DNA from: Misgurnus anguillicaudatus
Taxonomy: Eukaryota > Chordata > Actinopteri > Cypriniformes > Cobitidae
Assembly (NCBI RefSeq): GCF_027580225.2
Contig: NC_073342.2
Span: 10,188,501 to 10,252,500, forward strand
Reading direction: 5' to 3'
DNA: 64,000 nucleotides
Under the pieces are notes generated by a model, which was given only the letters and a program-made list of their open reading frames with translations, made no database searches and was not told the origin of the DNA. The position numbers and the translations under genes are program-made. This document shows, in pieces, positions 1-10,136 of the stretch. The stretch's first letter is position 1. Every line of letters begins with the position of its first letter.

Positions 1-282
1 CCAACCTTTGCAACTACATAAAAATATATTTAAAACTTTTTTTAATTATTTTTCATAGGAATTGTTAGGGGTGCCAATAATTGTGGAACAGGTGATTTTA
101 TAATATATATATATTTTTTCCTAATTCGTGGACTTTTTAAAAATTATTATTAACTTGTGCTAAACGGTATATTTTTCAAATTTTTTCTGTTAGAGATTAT
201 GCTTCTGCAAAAAAAGAAGGAATTAATTTGATCGCTTTTAACACATCTTAAACAGGGGTGGCAATAATTGTGGAGGGCACTG
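1..282. mobile_element. Tc1/mariner-like element, end fragment
   Basis: The right edge reads as a Tc1/mariner-type terminus ending in GTGGAGGGCACTG followed by TA at 283-284. An internal sub-copy of the same word family (GGGGTGCCAATAATTGTGGA) lies at about 68-87, which suggests an inner direct repeat like the IR/DR termini of many fish Tc1 elements. The rest of the element lies outside the window, so neither a transposase nor the opposite end can be judged. Confidence 0.55.
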
Positions 283-1258
283 TATATATATATATATATG
301 AAGAGTTTTGTTCCAAAACGCCATTTTTGAAAAAATCTGTATTATATCAGGTCAGTATTTAAAAGTAAATTCTTAATTTTACGCAAGATATAATATCCGC
401 AGTTTTATTCTGTCATCTTTTATCCCTTTTTCCCAAAACGCGATAAATGCCACTACATCTTTTTTTACAGAATGCAATAAATACGCTCCACAAATCACAG
501 CGCACCATTCCACGCAATGTAAACAAACAATGGCGGGGCATTGAGTCCTAGTTTTCCTCATCTACTTTGTACTTCGTGATCAACAAACCAACAAAAACAA
601 AATAATACTTTAATAGCATTGGTAACCTGTGATGGTTTTCTGTGACGGAAAAGAAAAGTAACCATCAACATCTAATAATTTACGCGAGAGGCACTCGGGA
701 GATGGGTGCTTGTTCTCCCGACAGCATCAAGTTTCTCTCATACATTGACCCCAGGGGATCTTATGAAAAACGTTACATTATTTTACTCAAAGTCAACGAA
801 AATCAAGCAGGACCAAAACATTTTACAGCTGATCGCTGTGAAAAATCGACGACGTCAAGTATAACCGCAGCAAAGACAGTGTTACTAATATGACAACGTA
901 AGTGTTTTGATTAATGCCATTAATGTTTATTTTTTTAATCAGTGTATACCACTGTTCAAGTAAATGAATATAAAATGGCAAAGATGAATGCACATTTATA
1001 CATTGATTGAATAGATTTATAGCATTAAAAAAAAACTTATGGATTTATTGCATTTTGTGGAAAAAAAGAATTAATTTTTATAATAAATCTTTGAAAATCA
1101 AGTTATGGATTTGAATTTTTTATGTTTTTATAACCTAAAGATGCTATGTGAAGGTTTTGAAGTTTGTCACTTTCTTGGTATAGAAAACACACGTTTACCG
1201 AAATTTGTCAAAATGGATTTATTGCGTTTTGGAACCAAACTCTTCATATATATATATT
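283..1258. mobile_element. Inverted-repeat DNA element, about 0.95 kb, flanked by TA repeats
   Basis: A 21-bp inverted repeat, GAAGAGTTTTGTTCCAAAACG at its left end, lies at 300-320 and 1225-1245 with one mismatch. Both copies abut TATATA runs on the outside. The interior is AT-rich and holds one 83-codon open frame at 642-893 whose predicted protein I do not recognise. An uninterrupted codon run followed by AACGTAAGTG (donor-like, near 897) could be the remains of a 5' exon. Family is not assignable by eye; a TA target would fit Tc1/mariner but the flanks are themselves TA repeats. Confidence 0.5.
642..893 (+). CDS. Unrecognised 83-codon open frame inside an inverted-repeat element
   Basis: The frame starts at a GTG-type codon (no ATG near its beginning) and is open for 83 codons. 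The composition is mixed, with charged residues, and there is no low-complexity tract. I see no known domain, no signal peptide and no membrane segment. It sits centrally between the inverted repeats at 300-320 and 1225-1245, so if real it is more likely the remains of an element-encoded exon than a host gene. A donor-like GTAAGT lies a few bases after the stop. Chance opening cannot be excluded at this length. Confidence 0.15.
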   Translation: MTEKKSNHQHLIIYARGTREMGACSPDSIKFLSYIDPRGSYEKRYIILLKVNENQAGPKHFTADRCEKSTTSSITAAKTVLLI

Positions 1259-1305
1259 TGCGCGTATATATATACGCGTATATATACGCACATACACGTG
1301 CACTA
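1251..1305. repeat. Alternating TA/CG purine-pyrimidine tract
   Basis: The stretch is made almost only of TA, CG and CA steps, such as TATATACGCGTATATATACG. It is a simple repeat with self-complementary segments and potential to form cruciform or left-handed DNA. Confidence 0.7.
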
Positions 1306-1657
1306 TTCTGATGATGGAAATTGCGTCACGTGCACTGCACCCTCGTTTACATGTTAGAAAGGGACCATATTCGGCCTATAGGCTGCAAGCAAACTACACC
1401 ACAGCCTCTCGACATTAACGTCATTACCACCAAGCTAACGACAGCTCTTTCAAACTTTATTAAACACATTTAAAGCCCCCCAACCTAAAAAATGCACCTT
1501 TAGATGTGTTTCTAACAGAGAATGAGTTGCCAGTGTGTGTACAGAAATATCCTGTAATTATACAGTACCATTGATATTGGAATGATGGAACCGGAAGTGC
1601 TAAAATGCTATCTCGCTTCTGGGGTTTGCCTACAAAAATACGTCATTCCTGTGGCCT

Positions 1658-2074
1658 CTATAGACCCCTTCACAGTTCACGTCACAGGCGGATCCCACTG
1701 CGCATGTCGGGGTCAGAAAAGTCATTACAGCAGATTGAGTTGCGTATTATTTGGTATCGTCAAAAATGCCTACTTAACTTCGTGGGCTTTGAAAATCGCA
1801 CCAGTCTGCCGTTAAGTTTTTCGGGATTCCTGCAGAATCTCAAAAACAAAAAAATACAACATCTGTGGCTGCAAGCAATTAATTGTGCAGATCGGGACAA
1901 TGCAAAGATCAAAGAGGCTTGTGTTTGTAGTGCTCACTTCATTTCAGGTAAGTCATCATTTTTCAGCCCTGTTAGATTAAACTAGAAGACCTAAATGGTA
2001 TGAACAGTTTGACCCCGTGCTTCACTCGCACCCGATAATCATTCAATGTTTACAAACCTTGAAGGGGTCTATAG
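1658..2074 (+). mobile_element. 417-bp inverted-repeat element carrying a THAP-domain exon
   Basis: The element is bounded by a perfect 15-bp inverted repeat, CTATAGACCCCTTCA at 1658-1672 and its complement at 2060-2074. Its interior contains a broken THAP-like coding exon (about 1766-1947) that ends in a consensus splice donor, TCAG followed by GTAAGTC. The simplest reading is an internally deleted DNA transposon that kept its first coding exon. I could not identify a target duplication. Confidence 0.6.
1766..1947 (+). pseudogene. THAP zinc-finger exon, frameshifted
   Basis: THAP domains are C2CH zinc-dependent DNA-binding modules found in P-element-type transposases and host regulators. 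An ATG at 1766 begins a frame with stops after a few codons. Downstream, in the frame of 1605-1985, the signature second half is clear: HLWLQAIN, then charged residues, then CVCSAHFISG, which supplies the C-x2-H pair and the conserved W. The region between reads as VKFFGIPA in one frame, as expected before the W. Thus at least one frameshift and two stops break the copy. The exon ends at 1947, directly before GTAAGTC. No later exon follows within the element. Confidence 0.6.
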
Positions 2075-2207
2075 CATGCATGCTGTTGTATTAAATATCA
2101 GGAAGCATATGATTTTGCTGTAGGCAAAAAAAAGGAAGCTCAAAGTCAATGGAAACTGAATATTCAATAAGAAAAAATGTAGGACATAAATTCCTGATGT
2201 TGCTCCT

Positions 2208-2335
2208 ATATAGCTCAGTGGTAGACCTAAGCATTAGCATTGCAAAATGTCATGGGTTCACACCCAGAGCAATGTATAGCTTGTAATGCACTGAATAAAA
2301 GCATCTACCAGATGCATAATGTAAAAACTTGAAAA
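2208..2335 (+). mobile_element. tRNA-derived SINE
   Basis: Pol III-type internal promoter words are visible: an A-box-like TAGCTCAGTGGTAGA near 2212 and a B-box-like GGGTTCACACCC near 2254. The 3' part (ATAAAAGCATCTACCAGATG) matches the conserved tail of fish SINEs that borrow an L2-type LINE end. The order A box, B box, tail fixes the plus orientation. Confidence 0.75.
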
Positions 2336-3608
2336 GGAAATTAAAAAAGAGTTGATAGTTTCTAGTGGAGTGTTGAGAAATATTTTTGACCAGAATGTGT
2401 GGCTGATGCACAATAAGACCAGAAATATCTCTAAACCAGACTAAACAGGTCTTTTCTGACCTCATGTTGTGTTCAAAATTTCCCATGATACTGCTAGCAT
2501 CGGTTCCTCTGTGACGTTTGGGAGTTCTGCATGGCGTAAGTGGTTTGCGTGCTTGCGTGTAGAGCCGTTCAGAATAAAGATGATGAATTTTGTACTGTGA
2601 TGTTGCCTTTTTTTGCTTTCTTATGTGGAACACCAACAGATGTTCGCCGCTGGCTTTTCTGGATCCAAACCGTCGTCAGCAGTTTTGCATAAAAACGCAC
2701 ACAAAAGAGAACAGGAGACAGATTGTGCTTGCTAAATCGCCTCTTCCACGAACGAGTGTCACACTTTTGAATTCGCACCCCAGGAAGTGAGAAGCGCTTC
2801 AGTGTCAAAATCAAAGAGGATGCAGAAAGTGTCCATGATTACTAGAAAACAACAGGCTAAACCCCAAAACAATGATTTCTGCCAGGAAACACATCAGCAT
2901 TACTGGGATATGAATGCCGTATTTAACTGCCAACATGTACACAAACACAGTCTGTTGTGAGATGAAAAGAGTTGTGGTTCTTTTGTACCCCGGTGATCCC
3001 TGATTTAAACAGCTGGTGATTTACGTAAACTAAAACATTTACAGCATGTGACCCTACGGCATGTGAGCTCCAATTTTGACATGCTGACATCAAACAGCAC
3101 CAATGCAGCTCAGTAGGTGTGCGTTCGGTGGCACTGTTGTAACCACATTAAAAAATTGTCTGTGTGACATGTAGCTTAATGTCAAACCAAAATCATGATC
3201 CAAGAGTGTTGTTAATACTCGGGCTGGGTGGTATGTGATGGTAGAAATGCATCAACCGGTAGAGATTTTGCTATACCGTTTGTAACGCAATGGATATATC
3301 TACTCTACACAGCTATTAATGAACAACACTGCTTCACTTTAATGTGATGAGCATAAAATTAGAAAAAACAGAGAGCGGGACGTGTCCCAAACATGTCAAG
3401 TTGATGAAGAACTGGTTATGTATGCCAGTTTGTTAGAAAAAATGCAAAGTATAGTCAAAGATATTAGATATAACAAGATTGAGCACTCCTATTACTATGA
3501 ATAGAGGACAATCCCGCCTTCCAGTTAAATCCCGCCTTCCAGTTAAAAGAACCAATCGTCAATCAATAAAGAATGATTCTCTGGGGGAGGGACTCTGTAC
3601 AGAGTCAT
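2336..3608. other. No gene seen; AT-rich with unclassified repeats
   Basis: Open frames at 2569-2814 (minus) and 2590-2790 (plus) overlap each other, show no recognisable motif and lie in shadow positions, so I do not call them. A MITE-like end (GGGCTGGGTGGTATGTGATGG) lies near 3221. A short 22-bp tandem duplication with the word CCCGCCTTCCAGTTAAA lies near 3512-3548. Confidence 0.4.
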
Positions 3609-3609
3609 G

Positions 3610-4081
3610 ACTAGAGGTCTTCACAGGTCCACTTAGATCCATATACCGGAGGTCTGACCCTAAAAGTTTTACGCGTGCCTCAGACATGAGTAGGGTATAA
3701 TATTAGCGACATCAGATCTCGGGTAATTTAAAATGAATGTCTTTTTGCCGAACTGACCCGAGAAAACCCAAACTATCTTGCTGGTGTGCATCAAGTACTT
3801 ATCCAACGCCTCTTCTGCTTGCGACATTGTGTGGCTGGCAGTAGGTAATGTTCAATCAGCAAGGCTGCAGACTGCACACACGTTAGTGACGTTAACATCC
3901 GGGTACAGTCGGGTTAAAAAAATTGCCACTGGGTCGGTCAGACTCGAGTCTAATTTGCTCGGGTTTGTCTAGGGTCGGGTCTTTCTTTAAAAAAAAAGAT
4001 TTATGCACGTCAGGTTCAGGTAAAAAGTGATTCGGGTTATTTTGGGTATGGTACATTTCTTTGGACCTGAGAAGACCTATA
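3610..4081. repeat. MITE-like element with degenerate terminal inverted repeats
   Basis: TAGAGGTCTTCACAGGTCC at 3610-3628 is complemented at about 4063-4081 with roughly four mismatches in 19. The interior is rich in GGGTC/GACCC words. No coding capacity is recognised. Confidence 0.45.
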
Positions 4082-4380
4082 GGCATGCCTCAGGTGCTGA
4101 TCAACCTGTGTGCATGTGCAGTAGCTAAAAACTACCTTGAAAAAGATGTTTCTAGCACAAATTCAGCATTAGGAACATAGGTTGTCAGGTTTAATTGTTG
4201 GTAAGAAATACGTTGGTAAACTCTTTCCGCGCCATTGACAAGTTAACCCGTCAATTAAGAGAAAACGTTGTTCCGGCAATCCGTATTTCCACTACTATTT
4301 ACCAGGTGCCGCTCTTTCCCAACTTAGAAAATCCAGAAGTATTCCCTAAGGGCAGGGATGGGCAACTTCGGTCCTGGAGG

Positions 4381-4579
4381 TAGGGCTGCACGATTCGTGC
4401 TAAAATGTGAATCACAATTTTTCTCCATGAGAATTGAGATCCCGATTCTCTCAAATGATTCTCGTATTTTCAACAACAACAAAAAAACATTTATTGCACT
4501 CAAGTAACAAAAACGTGCTACACCGGATTTTTAGTTATAATAAAGTGTCTTCAAAGTCTCTTTTCCTTATTTAGCCCTA
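4381..4579. mobile_element. hAT-type MITE nested in the 4353 element
   Basis: The ends are TAGGGCT and AGCCCTA. A perfect 8-bp duplication, CCTGGAGG, flanks it at 4373-4380 and 4580-4587. The left end TAGGGCTGCACGATTC is a common vertebrate hAT terminus. 199 bp, no coding capacity. Confidence 0.8.
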
Positions 4580-4643
4580 CCTGGAGGGCCGGTGTCATGC
4601 GGAGTTTAGCTCCAACTTGCCTCAGCACACCTGCCTAAAAGTT

Positions 4644-4980
4644 GATAAAATTGGAATAATGTGGTATTAAATAATGTGGTATTAAATAGTTTAATAACTG
4701 ATATGAAATGACTCCTACCCTTTAGGTTAAGGTTAGTTTTAGGTTATACTGTGTACCCCAGGTATGGTGGCCATTCGTGCCAGTTCCGCCGGACATGTCC
4801 CGAACATGTTTTCGGGTTCGTTCTCCGGAAATCGCGTTGTCGACCGCATACGTCATCAAGTTTTAATATTTCGGGTTTAATTTCAGAAAAGCAACCGTTA
4901 CATTTCAAGGTAAGAATGAAACTACAATGATTGTATGTCTTAAAAGAAATAACTCTTAATTTTCTAATGTATTTTAAACA
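4644..4980. mobile_element. 337-bp insertion flanked by a 26-bp exact duplication
   Basis: The same 26 bases (beginning TGCCTCAGCACACC) occur at 4618-4643 and 4981-5006, directly flanking this block. A duplication this long points to target-primed reverse transcription (LINE or SINE type) rather than a cut-and-paste element. The first 110 bases recur at about 6210-6315. The second half contains CATTTCAAGGTAAGA, a donor-like word. I see no poly(A) tail and no tRNA promoter, so the family is unknown. Confidence 0.55.
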
Positions 4981-5022
4981 TGCCTCAGCACACCTGCCTA
5001 AAAGTTTCTAGTATGCCTAGTA

Positions 5023-5235
5023 CAGTGTTTCCCAACCCTGGTCCTCGGGCACCCCCTCCCAGAAAGTTTTAGATGTCTCCTTATTTAAAACACCTGATTC
5101 GACTCACCAGCCTCCTTCCAAAATGGTAAAGACGTGTCCCTAACAAGCTGATGAGTTAAATCAGGTGTGTTTAATAAGGAGACATCTAAAACTTTCTGGG
5201 AGGGGGTGCCCGAGGACCAGGGTTGGGAAACACTG
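5023..5235. mobile_element. hAT-type MITE nested in the 4353 element
   Basis: CAGTGTTTCCCAACCCTGG begins the element and its complement ends it. The flanking 8-bp duplication GCCTAGTA is perfect (5015-5022 and 5236-5243). The inverted arms extend well inward (about 65 bp: TTTTAGATGTCTCC and its complement), so the transcript would fold into a hairpin. Confidence 0.85.
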
Positions 5236-5346
5236 GCCTAGTAGACCTTAATTGGCTGCTTCAGGTGTGTTGGAGGTTATGGTTGGAGCTAAACACTGCA
5301 GGACACCAGCCCTCCAGGACCAAAGTTGCCCATCCCTACCTTAGGG

Positions 5347-6365
5347 CAAACCGTCCACACTACGTGTATGTTTTGAGGATCGCTCTGAATCGGATCCCTA
5401 TCAAAAGTCCTAAAAATTTTGTATTTTTGAAGAAACCTACCCACATTTGAGAGGTAATAAAAAATAACAAATGAAGGTAGGAAGAATTTTTTTTTTTTTT
5501 GAAGCAGAGAGTCTGTTTTTTATTTTATATATTGTATGTTTATATATTTAAAAATAAACATTTTTAGGAAGGCATTAAACTGTTGTGAAAATCATAAAAA
5601 TGCTGCCACTGCCTGGCAACTTAAAAAAAATGCTGGCGAGGAAAGAGTTAATTATGATTTGGAGATATCTGTGTTTCCCCATTTCGGAAGATAGGAATTA
5701 AACTTGCATGACTTAAACGTGTCTTCGGTACGGTTCAGTTGTTTACAATATCGACCAACATTGGAACTTGACGCATTAGTGTAAAGTTAAATTAATAAAG
5801 AGAATTAATTTAAGTAAATTAGCTTTTTTGCTTAAAAGTGGCTTTGAATGTTACTCATTTAGTCAGAATTACCTTCAGTCGTATTTAATAAAGTATTTAA
5901 TTAATTGGCTTTTGATGAAATAAGTGCAGCATAATTATGTTTTTTAAATATACTCAACATTTTCATTAAATTTCATTAAACAATATGCATTGTGATGTAT
6001 ACTTTTATTAGTGTGGGAACCAGCAGGTACCTTGTAATAAAATATATATATATATGAACATCTGGGTTGGTATACTATACTATTGTGATTTATTTATGTT
6101 TAGAGTATAAATAGTCAGCACTGTGAGATATTGTGATGTATTATTTACTTGTTTCTTCGTTTATCTGCGTTTGACTTAAAAAAATATCGATCCCGAGCAG
6201 ACTGCATATTGATAAAATTGGAATAATGTGGTATTAAATAGTTTAATAACTGATATGAAATGACTCCTACCCTTAGGTTAAGGTTAGTTTGAGGTTATAC
6301 TGTGTACCCCAGGGGATGGTACTACCCCTAATTACTAAAGGACAAAAACAAACCTTAGTCATTGC
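5347..6365. other. No gene seen; AT-rich DNA with a partial repeat
   Basis: The stretch is AT-rich with homopolymer T runs. Positions 6210-6315 repeat the first third of the 4644-4980 insertion without its second half, so this is a truncated or separate copy. Nothing else is identifiable. Confidence 0.4.
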
Positions 6366-6510
6366 ATTACATTTAAATGTATATGGCAGACTAAAGCAAC
6401 TTTCAATACATTGCATTCAAAGTGCGTTTTATTACTTTGTGTTTTAACTGGGATCTACTGCATGACCTGTGCTGGTAACACAATGCTCTACCAACTGAGC
6501 TACAATTTTT
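6366..6510 (-). mobile_element. tRNA-derived SINE
   Basis: Read on the minus strand, TGTAGCTCAGTTGGTAGAGC (A box, tRNA-like head) lies at about 6490-6509, followed by a decayed B-box region and a 3' tail with CTTTAGTCTGCCATATAC, a degenerate fish SINE tail, near 6370-6395. Confidence 0.7.
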
Positions 6511-7183
6511 TTAACACATTTGAAGTCCTCTCCCGTCTTCAGTCGGACATAAAGACTTTCACATGTTCTTCTCAAGGAGATCAACACCACCGCCTTTGAG
6601 ACCTCTGCCAGCACAACATTAATCTCCAATGTGCTGCACTGCTGCATTAAACTTCCAGACACATAAATGTCATGAAAGACTGTCATTCCCTCTTGCGTTT
6701 TATCCTGGTAAACCAGCGACTGAATCTTTGATGATCAAAAAACAACATTGAAATGACAGGCGCAGTATCAGCCCGCAACAGTGGGGAAATGAGCACGGCT
6801 GAAAAATTCAATTCTACTTCATCTACAAAAGAAACATGGTAAAGCGACATTTAAAGCAGTGTTAATGTAGTTAACTTTTGTAGTTAGTAATTTTGCTTGT
6901 CACTTTAAAAGTTACAGGTTTAAAGTTTTCACAACGTGTACATTTCAGCACCGAGCTTGAATGAAGTGATTCACACATATGAATGTGACAGTGGCGATGT
7001 TAACTGTACATGACAATGATAGCTGAAAACAGAGGTGTCACAGCAGTCTGTTGCGATAATTTACAATTTACTTTCACAGATTGGAAAAGCACATTATAAT
7101 ATGCATGAGCACTGTTCTCTCTCTGTTATTAATATATAGGTGTTTTGTCTCCACATTTGTATGTGATTTATATTTGGCATGTG
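6511..7183. other. No gene seen
   Basis: Short overlapping open frames only; no motif, tRNA promoter or terminal repeat that I can support. Confidence 0.35.
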
Positions 7184-7735
7184 CATACCTGTCAACATTG
7201 GGATTGAAAATAAGGGAAATTTCTCTGTTTTCTCTACTACGCAAGGGAATATATATGTATAATACCTTGTGTTACTTTTTTTGTATGGCTCTCGCATCTG
7301 CAAGACGTCGCACACGTTGCATTCTGCGTTAAGCAGTAAAGCACAAACAGCAGTGTTTCACAACATGCAAAGTTATAATAAAAAACATGCCACATGCATT
7401 CAGCGCGCACATGCAAATATGTGAGTTTGTGTACCCGGGGAGTGGGCGGACATGCACGCGCAACTTGTCATACTCCACCCTCCCTTGGGAAGCTTTTCTT
7501 CTTCTTCGACCGCTATCCTTCTTCTTGTTTGATTGGCGGGTGTCGTTTGAGTGATAGGTTACAGATATACAGCCACCCGCTTTACCCGAGGTGAATGCAG
7601 CAAACATCAAATACAGCCAGTGGGATTTTTTATAGAAAGATTAAAAATACGTGAGAAATACAGGAAAGTGTTTAAACGGGATGATGCAGTAAAATATGGC
7701 AAATCCCTGGAAAAACGCGAGGGTTGACAGGTATG
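7184..7735. repeat. MITE with 13-bp terminal inverted repeats
   Basis: CATACCTGTCAAC at 7184-7196 is perfectly complemented at 7723-7735. The interior (552 bp in all) holds overlapping frames on both strands without recognisable protein motifs. Confidence 0.6.
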
Positions 7736-8189
7736 AATGTGAGAGCAGCACTGGTTGTGTGGAATAAGGACACTCTGATGTGAACCGAAATAAAATGGGT
7801 AGCATGAGCAGGCTGAGCTGTCTTCATTTGAAAGATAGCGTGAGCATCTTTCACTTGCTCGCTTGTAATTCGACAGGTTTTAGTTAGAGACAGTCACATC
7901 TGTATATTGCTTTTTCTGAGATCTCCCCCTTTTTTGTCTGAGGTTGCCACGATTAGAAACAAAGAGACTACAATAGTCTGCAACATTTCTTTATGATAAA
8001 TAAACACAGTGCCTAACAAACGCATACAGCTGTAACGGTCTGAATTAAGATGGATTGACTTTACACATTGAATTTGTGTAAATAGGTTGGTTCAATTTAG
8101 GCATGCCATAAAGTGTATCATGGGAAATTATTTACATTTAATCACGAGCGTAGCAACTATTATAGCTAACACTAGAATACCACAAAAGG
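7736..8189. other. No gene seen
   Basis: Mixed-composition DNA without identifiable motif or repeat ends. Confidence 0.35.
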
Positions 8190-8273
8190 GGCCAGATTGT
8201 GAAACTTTTAGGAGGATCCCTTGACAGAAGTGCAATGTAATATACACACTGTAACTATATTATCAGTGGTGTA

Positions 8274-9566
8274 CGGTGTTAGGTTTTGGAGTTGGCCATA
8301 GTATACAGACTCTGCTCTTCTGAGGGTTTCTATTGACATCCTATGATGCGTTGAATTTGGAAGCTGTGTTGTTTTACTTTTGCTAGATCTTACTGTAGCA
8401 TTTCATACAATCGACCGTAATATTCTTATTGATCACCTTAGGGACCAGGTTGATATTCAGGGCTTAGCCCTGGATTAATTCTCTTCTTATTTGAAAGATC
8501 TGACCTTTTCAGTTAGTTTAGAGGACTATTCTTCTACTGTTGCCCCTTAGTGTGTGGGGTTCCTCAAGGTTCTATTTTGGGACCAACTTTATTTTCCCTT
8601 TATTTGCTCCCTCTCTCTCTTCCATTTTTAAGAAATTTGGGATTCATTATCATTTGTATTCTCAAATGTATCTACCACTGAAACATTGGCATAAAGGTGC
8701 CATTCAGTCTATCAGAGTCTAAATCAGGATAAGACGATGATGATTGTGTTTGAAAATTAGGTGTGTAGATCAGGGGTGCCCAACTATGCAACTAGAGGGC
8801 TACCATCCTGCAGACTTAAGTTCCAACCTAGCTCCAACACACTTGTCTGTAATTACTGTATCAAGCAACCCTGAACCCATTGATTAGCTGCGTCAGCTGT
8901 GTTTGATTGGGATTGAAGCTAAAATCTGCAGGACGGTACAGTAGCCCTCCAGGAACAGGGTTGGGCACTCCTGGTGTACATGATGCTTATGACAGCCTAG
9001 GGATGTTCCCTGAAAAAAAACCTGTCTAACGTGAGAAACCTTGGTGTTATTTTTTACTCTGATCTTAAATTTGACTGACAGATTAATATTGTCATTAAGA
9101 ACAGTTTTTTTCCACCTTAGATCAATTTCTAAATGAAAATCTATCCTCGCTTTTCGCAGATATGGAGAAAGTTGTTCATGCCTTTGTGTCATTCGGCCTG
9201 GATTATTGCAATGTGTTGTATTTTGGGGTGAGTCAGTCCTCTCTCGTTTGCAGCAGAATTCTGCTGCCAGACTTTTAACAGATACTAAGAAGCGAGAGCA
9301 TATTACTCCTGTGTTAATCAAACTGCATTGGTTACCCATAAGCTACAGAATACATTATAAAAGTGCTGTTGCATCTTTTTAAGGCTCTACATGGCCTAGC
9401 ACCTGAATATGTTACTGAATTGATCAGTCTCTGCCAATCCAGTAGATCATTGTGCTCAATGATCAATTGATTCTCATGGTTCCGCGTTCTTGTTTGATGT
9501 GTAAAGGTGATTGGACTTTCTTCCACTTTTGGTGTTAAAAGTGCTTTATAAATAAAGTTGAATTAA
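8274..9566 (+). pseudogene. L2/CR1-like LINE 3' end: decayed reverse transcriptase
   Basis: Non-LTR retrotransposon RT words can be read on the plus strand across frames. From about 8382: LDLTVAFHTIDRNIL, then ALD-FSSYLKDLTFSVSL, then a decayed counterpart of the GVPQGSILGP loop near 8556. After the nested MITE at 8771-8973 the C-terminal half resumes with NLGVIF-SDLKF, the LDYCN-LYFGV-like segment near 9195 and LHWLP near 9327. Many frameshifts and stops and the loss of the YADD motif show a dead copy. The 3' end, GTGCTTTATAAATAAAGTTG near 9540, is typical of fish L2-type LINE ends. 5' truncation fits abortive target-primed reverse transcription. Confidence 0.75.
8771..8973. mobile_element. 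hAT-type MITE nested in the LINE
   Basis: The ends are CAGGGGTGCCCAAC and its near-complement GTTGGGCACTCCTG. The flanks GTGTAGAT (8763-8770) and GTGTACAT (8974-8981) are an 8-bp duplication with one change. It interrupts the decayed RT coding region and is therefore younger than the LINE. Confidence 0.75.
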
Positions 9567-9884
9567 AGACCTTACATAATGAACTGTATTGTTTTTATTA
9601 CCTTAGAATGAGACATGTTTATCTCCAAACATGGAAGTTGCCGTAATGTTTCTACAGTAGCCCTAAACTGACAACTAAACAAGGCTATGAAGGATACATC
9701 TATGGATCCTTGATTTCAGGGGAAAAAAAGGGCCACATTTGGAGATTCTCACGTGAAGGAGCCTTCAAATTGGGATAGCTTTTGTTGCGGCCTGGTGATG
9801 TCATTGGCCTTGAAAGGCCGCAGCCCCTTAATTGGGATGCACCCATTGTCTCAGACAATGACATGTTTGTAAATGGAAATAGAC

Positions 9885-10136
9885 TGCATTTATATAGCGC
9901 TTTTTAACAGACCTATGGCCATCCAAAGCGCTTTACAAGTTTGCCTCACATTCACCCATTCACTCACACATTCATACACAGACGGCGGTTTCAGCCATGC
10001 AAGGCTCGTCGGGAGCAGCTGGGGTTAGATGTCTTGCTCAAGGATACCTCGACACTTGGTCGGGTGGAGCTGGGGATTGATTCACCAACCTTCTGGTTGT
10101 AGACAACCTACATGAACCACTGAGCCACTGCCACCC
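9885..10136 (-). mobile_element. tRNA-derived SINE with LINE-like tail
   Basis: On the minus strand the head has an A-box-like TGGCTCAGTGG near 10116-10126 and a B-box-like GGTTGGTGAATCAATCC near 10076-10092. The tail is AGCGCTATATAAATGCAGT near 9886-9903, a conserved fish SINE/LINE 3' end. About 250 bp, probably near full length. Confidence 0.7.

Larger units (their letters stand above)
4353..5338. mobile_element. hAT-type MITE (outer element of a nest)
   Basis: The ends read CAGGGATGGGCAACTTCGG and, on the right, the complement CAAAGTTGCCCATCCCTA. The flanks carry CCTAAGGG (4345-4352) and CCTTAGGG (5339-5346), an 8-bp target duplication with one change, as hAT elements make. The interior shows the widespread fish words GGAGTTTAGCTCCAACTTG and its counterpart near the right end. 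Three later insertions lie inside it (4381-4579, 4644-4980, 5023-5235), so the original element was only about 240 bp. Confidence 0.75.
8190..9690. repeat. MITE copy split by an L2-like LINE insertion
   Basis: The words before about 8273 (TTGACAGAAGTGCAATGTAA and onward) and after about 9567 (AAAGACCTTACATAATGAAC and onward) match, in order, adjacent segments of the intact MITE at 47293-47664. The two halves are therefore one older element separated by the LINE fragment and its nested MITE. Confidence 0.6.

Noticed and set aside
6485..6510. Possible tRNA gene on the minus strand
   Set aside because: Only the 5' half resembles a tRNA; the downstream sequence is SINE body and tail.
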